Below, piece by piece: positions 15,812 through 24,800 of a stretch of DNA of 28,142 nucleotides (positions within the stretch are counted from its first letter, which is position 1; each line of letters begins with the position of its first letter). The stretch spans positions 1 to 28,142 of the forward strand of contig DATLAN010000395.1 in the NCBI GenBank assembly GCA_035527455.1, read 5' to 3'. The stretch is from DATLAN01 sp035527455 (GTDB lineage Bacteria; Planctomycetota; Planctomycetia; Pirellulales; Thermoguttaceae). Made by a program: the position numbers and the translations under genes. The notes beneath the pieces were generated by a model that was not told the origin of the DNA, did not search any database, and worked only from the letters and a program-made list of their open reading frames with translations.

Positions 15812-18800
15812 CTACAATGTCATTCTTCTCATGAAACCGTTCGCTCGCTGATTACTCCCTGCCGCCATCGAGCGGAAGAACTCTCCGAAGGGCGATTCGT
15901 CTCCTCCAAAGGGTCCGTCGTCGAAAACCGAATCGTCCATGCCGAACAGATCGTCGAGAGTCCCTTCCTTATCGTTTCGATGCTGGCCGTAACGGCTCCA
16001 GCAGTCCCGGACCAGATCGCTTGCCGCCTGCGCGACGTTCGAGGTTCCAGCCAACTCGTCGAGTGCCAGGTCCACGGCCCGAACGGTCGATCGCCGCAAG
16101 GCGGCACGCCAATCGGCTCCGCCGATACCGAGGTCGGAAACCAGTCCCACGTCGAGCTGCGAAAACTGTCCGTGCAGCGTCCGGCCGAAGTTCGTCATCA
16201 GTCCTCCGAGCCCGTCGGACAAGGCGGCTGAAGCCGGACTCAACGCGGGAAGCGGTGCGGGAACCGGTTCGCCGGGGGGCAAACCGGTCAGTTGGGCATT
16301 CCGCACCAACACGGTGTCCGTCGCGTCGACATGCCACATGAAGAACCCGAAACCTTCCGAGCCGTTCACGTTGAGGAACGGATCGTAGCCCGAATCCTTG
16401 TCGCTGAACTGGGCATTGGCCACCGCCGTCACGTCCGCGCCGTCGACACCCGGCGAGGTGTCGTTCACGACGGTATTGCCGGGCACCACGTCCATGCGGA
16501 ACTGGAAGTCGCCGCCGGCCGTCCCATCGCCGGACGTGAAAGCGCTTCCGGGGACCGGCAGCGGCTCCGCGTCCGGATCGGGGTTGGTCCAGTCGCCGTC
16601 CAACGCCGCCGCCGGATCGCCCGCCGAACCGGCGCGGTAAATCGAACCGGCGTCCAGGGCCAGCAACAGCTTGTCCGGGAGCGAGTCGTCCCGGTAAGTA
16701 GCCGGGGCGTTCAGGTTGTTGTTGGTCTTGTCACCCTCGCCGATGTTCTTGGCGAACGTCCAAGTCGCTGCGAAGTTGCCGGCGTCGTAACTGAAGCCGC
16801 CCGGCAACAAATCGTACTGGGCCACGTTGACGCCGACCAACGTCAGCGCGTCCTCGTCGACGATCACGTTCTCGCTGAACCGGACGGTGATCTGGTTCAG
16901 GTTGAACCAGGGCAGGTCCCTAAGCTGGTCGAAGTCCGAAGGAATCTCGTATCCGAACGGCCCGACAAGATCCAGGTACTCCCCTTGCCACTCGGTGCCG
17001 CGTACGTAGACGGCGGCCACGCGGGGTTCGTCGACCCATTGCGTCGTCACGGTGATCTCGGGATCGATCTGCACCGGGTCGCCCTGATCGTCCACGACAA
17101 CCACGGAAGCGCCGAGTTGATCCACGACCTCGAACGTGAACGTCGAGGAAGAAGTCCCACCCGCCGGTTCCTCCTTGAACTGCGTCGGCACGAACTGCAA
17201 CGCCCGAACGGAATCATGGGCCTCCTGCGGAGAAATCCCCAGCAGACCCGTCGAGTAGACGCCGGGCGTCCCGGTTTCCGTGAACCCGAGCCCCACGAGC
17301 ACGCCGTTATCCGGGTTGTCCAGCGTGATCGTCACCATCACCTCCGCGTTGCGGTCAGCGTCATCGATCGACACGCCGCTGAACGGATAGATCGCAACGT
17401 TGTCGGCGTAGCCCAGATCTACCCCCATGCCCGAAATCGTCGGGGCATCGTTCACGCCCACCAGGTAGACCGTGACGTCGGCCGTGTACCGATCCTCCTG
17501 GCCGGCGACCATCGGATGGCCGTCGGTGATGGTGTAGGTGAACGTGTCGGGCTCCTCGACATCTTGCGGGATGCCCTTCAAGTCGGCGGCGTACCTCGGG
17601 TCGTAGGTGATGGTCTTAGCGATCGGGTCGATGATCACAGTCGCTCCCCCCGCCGAGTCCGACACCGCGATGATCGTCAGTTCGTCGCTCTCATCCGGAT
17701 CGTAGTCGTTGGCCAACAACGTGGCATGATCGATCGGCGGCAGAACCGTGTCCTGCGAAAGCGGCACACCGGGCGTATTCGCGTCGTCGTCAACCGCCAG
17801 CGGAGCGTCGTTCTCACCGCGGATGAAGACCGTCACCGTCGTCGTTCGCTGTTCGCCGTTGCCGTCGGTGATGGTGTAACTGAACGTGTCGGTCAGCATT
17901 TCGCCGACCGCCAGTTCGTTCAGCGAGGGCAGGCCCGTCGGATCGTACGTGAGAGTGCCGTCGGCGGCCACCGTGACGTTCCCGGCCACGCCGTCGAGGG
18001 CTGCCAGCGGACTCTGGGTATCGGCCGCGAGAACGGTCAGCGGCGTATCGCCGGGATCCGGATCGCGATCGTTGCGGAGCACGCCGCTGCCTCCGGAAGG
18101 TGCTCCTTCGAGAACCACCAGGGGCATCTGCGCCGAAAGACCCCCGCCCACTCGGTATTCGATGTACAAATCATCGATATTCAAGAGCGGCATGGCAATC
18201 GCGCCCAGACTCAGGCCGCTGTACGTCAAGTCGCCGCCTTGCCCCGCGTCCTCGCCGACGGTTTGTGCGTCGTGCGTCACGGGCTGCCCGATGCCGTTGG
18301 GCGTCGGCAGCGTATCGAGCACGTCATTCGGACTCGGCAGTAATGTTACCAACGGGTTCAGGCTGGCAATCGTCCAACTCTCCACCCCATTGGCCGAGAC
18401 GATCAGTTCGCCGGTGAGCGCGTTGTACCCGCCGATGGCCGTTCCGACGGGCGCGGGATCGAGCCCCGGATCGTTCGTGGAACTGCTCAGCACCGAATTC
18501 TCGCCGATGACGTAGGTGATGGGGTTGGCCGTCGGCGGATCGTTGACCGACGTCGAGGCCACCATCGTTTTGCTGTCGGTCGCTTCTGCTCCGGTGGGTA
18601 CGTCGATGACGGTGATCGTCAACGTCGTCGTTTCGACGTTGTCTCCCGCGACCGGTTTTCGGTTCTCCGCTGGTGTCAATACGATTCCCTGGAGGTCCGT
18701 CTCCGCCGCACTCGCCGTGCTGGGGAAGCTGTAAGTGGCAACGTCCCCGACAACGCTCTTCTGGAGCATGATGGTCGGATGCGACAACGTGCCGTTGGCA

Positions 18801-21800
18801 TCGGGGAAGCTCACCTCCACGGTCAACTGCTGCTCGACACCCGGGGCGAACTCGGCGTCCACGTTGTCCACGTCGTCGATCGACACGCCGCCGAAGAGTT
18901 CGATCCCCGATACCGGCGTCTTGTCGTTCGTGTCGATCGGGAAGAATCCGTCGACGTCGATCGTCGGCGGGTCGTTGATCGACAAGGAATTCACGGTCGT
19001 CTGGCTGTTCGTGGTATCGACGCCCAGGTCGTCCTCGACGTTGATCTCGAACGTTGTCGTCTCGGACTGGCCCGGCAGCTTGCGGTTCTCGGTTGGATCG
19101 AAGGTCAGCCCCCGAATAGCCGCCGTCACTTCCGCCGCCGTACCGGAGGTCGTATAGATTCCGGCACCCGCACCGGTCAAATCGCCGTTGGCGGCCGGGT
19201 AGGTCACCGTGAGCGTCAACGTACCGCCGTCCGCGTCGGTGATCGTGACTCCCGCAAACGGGTCGATCGTATCCTTGTCGGTGGTCGCTTGACCCGACAC
19301 GGTGCCATCGATTCCCGGCGCGTCGTTCACGCCGGTGATAGTCAGCGTCACCGTGGCCTCGGCCGTGGCTCCGTTCGGGTCGACCAGCGTATACGTGAAC
19401 GTGTCGGTATCCTGCACGCCCTCCGCCAGAGCCTTCAGATCGGCAGCGTCGGTCGGATCGTAGTGGATCGTGTCACCGACGATGGTTACCGCTGCGCCCT
19501 TCTCCGACAGCGCCGACACGCCGTTGATGGTCAACAGCGGGTTGTCGTTCGTGTCCGGATCCCAGTCGGTAGTCTGGCTCGTGCCGTCGGCACGAGTGAT
19601 CAGCTCCTCGAAAGTGATCTCGCGCGTGGCGTTCTGCAACAGCGGATTGGCGGTGAGATCATCGTCGACCGCCGTCGGCGCATCGTTCAGACCGGTCACT
19701 TCGATCGTGACCTCGGCGGTCGATTGTCCGCCGTGGCCGTCGGTGACCGTATAGGTGAACGTATCAACATAAGTCGGGTCGCCGAGCGCCAGGTAGTTCA
19801 GCGCCACGGTCGGATCGTACACGTAGGTGCCGTCGGCGAACACCGTCAAGGCCGCGCCGGAGACGGGCTCGGTGTTCGAGAGGACCTGCAAGACCTCGCC
19901 GGGATCGTCGTCGTCGTCGTTCTCCAGCAGGTTGCGGCTCGCATCGGCCACCAGCACCGTGTCTTCGTCGGTCGTCGCGTCCGGGTCGTCGTTGGCCACG
20001 GGAACATCGTTGATGGACACCGACTGCACGGTGACCACGACCTTCACCGGGAAGTTCGGATCGACGTACCCGTCGTCGGCTTGGATCGTGAAAGCAGACA
20101 GCGTGCTGTTGCCCACCGGAACGATGTTTGCGATGGGCGTGAAGACCAGGCGGGCCAGGGCCGCCTCGATCGCGTCGGCGTAATTGTCCGTCCCGACGTA
20201 TGTCAACGTGACCGTGGTGCCGTCGTCCGATTTCTGCCAGAGAGGATCGGTCGCTTCGTCCGGATCCACCAGCGTACCTTGCAGATTGCTGGCGTAGGTC
20301 ATCCTGACGTCCAACGGCTGCGATTGTCCCGGCACGTCTCCGACGTCCGGCTCGGTGAGCTGGACCCCGGCGCCCCCGTTAACCGCCTCGAACGGTTTCA
20401 ACGGATTGTTCACCGGATCCGCGATCACGTCGTCGGTCACGACCAAACCATTTCCCACGATGATTTTCGGGGGATCGTTGATCGAGTAGATGTCCACCTC
20501 CAACTCCGCGGTCCTGATGGGGGGATTGGTGGGAGGTGCATCGGGAAGGTAGAGGACGTCGGGCCGCTTGATCTCTTCGATCTCGATCCGAAGCACGGTC
20601 GTTTTCGTAGCGCCCGGCTTCACCTGGTTCGGGGTCGGCTTGAACTGCATGTTTCGCAGCGCGGTCCCGATCTGGATGGGCAGCTTGTCGTACATGACGT
20701 ATTGGCCGGGAATGGGATCGAAATTGGCGTCCAACTCCTGAGCGAACCCGCCGGGGACGGCGAGGAATGTGCCGTTGTCCGGCTCGGTGATGATCACCCT
20801 GGCGTTCACCCGGTGGTTTTCCAAGTCCACCACGTCCACGGCGTAGAACACAGAATTCTCGTTGTCGTCTTGGTAGAAATTCTCGAACGGCTTCATCGGC
20901 GACTTGTCGCCGCCCTCCGGACTGCCGGCCGGCAGGTTCACGATCTGCACCAGGTCGTTGACCGCCTGGACGTTGAGGTTGACCGTGGCCGTATCGGTGC
21001 CCAGCCCCTTCCCGTTGTCGACGGTATAGGTGAAACTGTCCGGGCCGTTGTAATCCACCTCGGGCGTGTATCGCACGACCATGCCGGTCTCGCCGGGCAG
21101 CGACGGCACGAAGACGCCGCTGCCGTCCAACGTACCGATCTCGACCGTGCCGCGAGTCCCGTTGGTCGCGCCGGTGATCACGATTCCCTGGTTCAGCACC
21201 GCCGGCGGCGGAACCAAATAGACGAGGTCCGGCTCCACGTCGTTGGCCAGCACGTCGATCACGGTCGGCGTTTCCTCATTGACCGTCGCCGTATCGTTGA
21301 CGGCGTCCGGCGGGTCCGGCAGCGGAGCCACGTAGACCGTGACCCATGCCCAGGCCGTCCATGGTCCGCCGAAAGTATCACTGACGTAATACTTGAACGT
21401 GTCCAGACCGAAGAAATCCTTGCCGGGTGAGTAAGTGATCTCACCGCCCCAGGAGGGGCTCAGCGAGGTGCCGGAGCGCGTCTGCTCGGTGAACATCGCA
21501 CCGGCCAGTTGGAAGAGGTCGTTCTCTACGTCGGTGTCCGCGGGGATGACCTGCGGCGGGTAGAGCGGGAGACCATGCAAGGGGTTGAAGCCCACCGGCT
21601 GGTCCAGCGGGTTACCCGAGTTGGGATTGGGGTTCCACGACGCCGGGGCGTTGCCTCCGGCGAACACGTTGAGCACCATTCCGCCCGAGTCTTCCACTCC
21701 CTCGCCAAACCGCGGGTCGTCCACGTAGAAAAAGTACTTGTTGTGGAGTACCGGCGGGTCGTTCACGGAGTTGATCCCGATGTTGACGGTAGCCGGATCG

Positions 21801-24800
21801 CTGATCAACCCGTCCGGATCGCCGGGATCCAACCGGTCGCGGATCGTGTAGGTGAACGTATCCGTGCCGAAGTAGTTTTCATCGGGCGTATAAGTCACCG
21901 ACGTGCCGTCGGGACTGATTTCCAACGTACCGTGCAGCGGGGCAGGATCGATTTCGTGGATCACCAGCACGTTCTGGGCGTCGCCCGCGTCGGCGTCGTC
22001 CTGGTCGTTGTCCGAGATGATGTTGAGCACCGTCACGATGTCTTCGTTGATCCCGTAGCTGTCGGCGTTCGCCACCGGCTTGTCGTTGACCGGATCGACC
22101 GTGAGCGTAACGGTCGCCTCGGACGTCGTGCCGGTGATGTCTTCCATGACGTACGTAAAGCTGTCGGTCCCGTGATAGTTGGGGTCGGGCGTGTAAGTCA
22201 CGGACAGCTTGTCCGCACTGATCTGGACCGAACCGTTCGGCGGGTCGGACACGGATTTGACGCTGAGAACTTCGTCGACGTCGTTCGGCTTCCGAGCGTC
22301 GTCGAGATCGTCTTCATAGTCCGCGTCGGTGTCGTTGGCGATCACGGGGATAAGAACGGCCGTGTCCTCATCGGTCACGTACCCCGAATCGTCGTTGGCC
22401 TGAGGATCGTCGTTGACGCCCGTGACGGTGATCGTCACCGTGACTTCGTTCCAGACCCCGTTCGCGGCCCCGTCCGCGTCTTGGACCTTGTAGGTGAAGG
22501 TGTCGTTGAACTGTTCACCCTCGGCCAGCGCGTTCAACCGGTCGCTGACGCTCGGATCGTAGTCGTACGAACCGTCGGCGTTGATGGTCATGGCGGCGTC
22601 GGCGAAGCTGGTCTTGCTTTCCGGAATCACCGCGATCGGTCCCGCAACGGCTGACCCGTCCACGTCCGCGTCGTTGGGCAGCAACCCGGTGTTCATGTAA
22701 GACAGAGGCACGATGGCGGGAAAGGTGGCGATTTGCACCCCTAAATCCGGATGTGGAAACAACATCGCGACCGTGTACGACAATTCCAATTGATTTGCCG
22801 GATCCGCCGGATCGTCGCGCAGCGTGAGGCCGGTGTCGATAACTCCTACCCCCAGTCCGTGGCTCGTATAGTCGAGCCAGACGGGAACGTTTGCGTTGTT
22901 GGGACCGAAGCCATTCGCAAGCAGGTTAAGAATCACAGCATCGGAAATGGCTTCCTTAATCTCACTACTCGTAACGACGACGTCGTTCCCCGGGTTTCCA
23001 GGCAGAATCGGCGCCGGGTACGGGTTGCCGCCAGCATCCTCGAACACCGCACTTCCGTCCGTGCTGCGGATCGTCCACTCCAGGATGCCGGCGATCGGCG
23101 GGTCTTGGCCCGGGGGAAGGCTATCGAGGATATACTGAGGCACCTCGCTGTTGACGGAGACCATCAGTTCGCCGGTTAATGGGTTGTAGCCCGCTACGAC
23201 TTCCCACCCAGGGGCATCGCCGATCGGCCCGGCGTGGTATGCCGTCTGCTCGTCCGTGCTGCCCGTATCCGGACCCGAGTACGGCTGATCGTTGACGCCT
23301 TGGATCTGGATCGTCACGGTCGCCGTGTCCGTAGCGCCGTGGCCGTCGGTCACGGTGTAGGTGAACGTGTCCTGCGTCGTGTCGCCTGCCTGCATGTCGT
23401 CGAAAGGTCCGGGCGCCGCCGGATTGGCCGCCGGATCGCCCAAGGGGTCGTACGTAATCGTGCCGTCGTTGTTGATCGTCACCAAGGCGCCCCCGTCCGT
23501 GGTGAACGAAGTTCCCGCACCGACCAGCGTCAGCACGTCGCCGGTGTCGGGGTCCGAGTCGTTGTCCATGACGGAAATGTCGATGGCGTCGTCTTCCGTG
23601 GTCGCGACGGAATCGTCGTCGGCCACCGGATCGTCGTTGATGCCCGTGACGGTGATCGTCACCGTGGCCGTATCCGTAGCGCCGTTGCCGTCCGTGATCG
23701 TGTAGGTGAACAGGTCGGTGGCGGTCATACCCTCGGCCAGATCCCCGAACGCCCCGGCAGGATCGTAGCTGATGATCCCCGTGTTGCTATCGAAGCTCAC
23801 CGTGCCCTTGGTGCCGGGGAGGCTCTGAATAATCTCGATCTGCAAGACGTCGACGGGCCCATACGTATTGTCCAGGTCCGTGTCGTTGGCCAGCAGAGTG
23901 TCGGCGGCGATGTCGATCGCCGTTGCTTCGTCGGTCGTCAACGGACCGCCGATCGGATCGTCCACGTCGTCGTTGGCCACCGGCGCGTCGTTCATCGGCG
24001 TGGCGGTGACGGTGGTGAAGTTGTCATTGACCGCAGCGCCCGCCAAGTCGGTCAGATCGAGATCGAACCTGGTGGTGAACACCCGCTGGGTTTCCATCGC
24101 CGCGGTGGCCTCGAAACCCGTGCCCTGGCGCGGATCGCCCTCGCCCGTGGGGAAGTAATCTTCGAATCCGCCCTGCTCGCCGGGAATGACGCCTTCGGCC
24201 CAGAACCAGTCGAACACCACGGCGGCGAACTGCTCCGGCGGGTTGCCGGCCGTCGTATTCGGGTCGCCAAACCGGAACACCGTGTCCCCTCCGTACGTGA
24301 TCGGGTCGTCGGTGGTCAGAGAGAAGGTGAAGGTACCGGCGGCCTCGCCGGGCCGGATGAACTTGTCGGGGTCGTCGGTCGCCCAGCGAACGTTCCAGGT
24401 GTAATCCTCTTGCGCCCCGCCCTTGTAGAACGAGACCTGCCACCCTTCCGGCGCACTGGCTCCGTCGACGAAAGTCGCCGTCAGCGCTTGCCCCCACGCA
24501 TCCAGTACATCGGCCGTGGCGGCGGACGTCTCAGACGACGCGATCACCAGCGAGAAGCCCGCGATGCCTTCATCGTCGTCGCCCACCGGATCGGCCGTCA
24601 AGCTGAGCTTCCAGGCGTCCACCACGACGTTTTGCTGGGCTTCGATCCAGTCCTCGACGTTGGGATCGGGATCTTGATCGATCCAATCCGTGTTGGTGTC
24701 CCAGGAACGCCACGCGAAGGCTTCCCATTCCTCATGCAGCTTGAACATCCCACCGTCGGTCGAGAAGCCTTCCGACACGTCGCGGTAGTTGAAGAACGCA

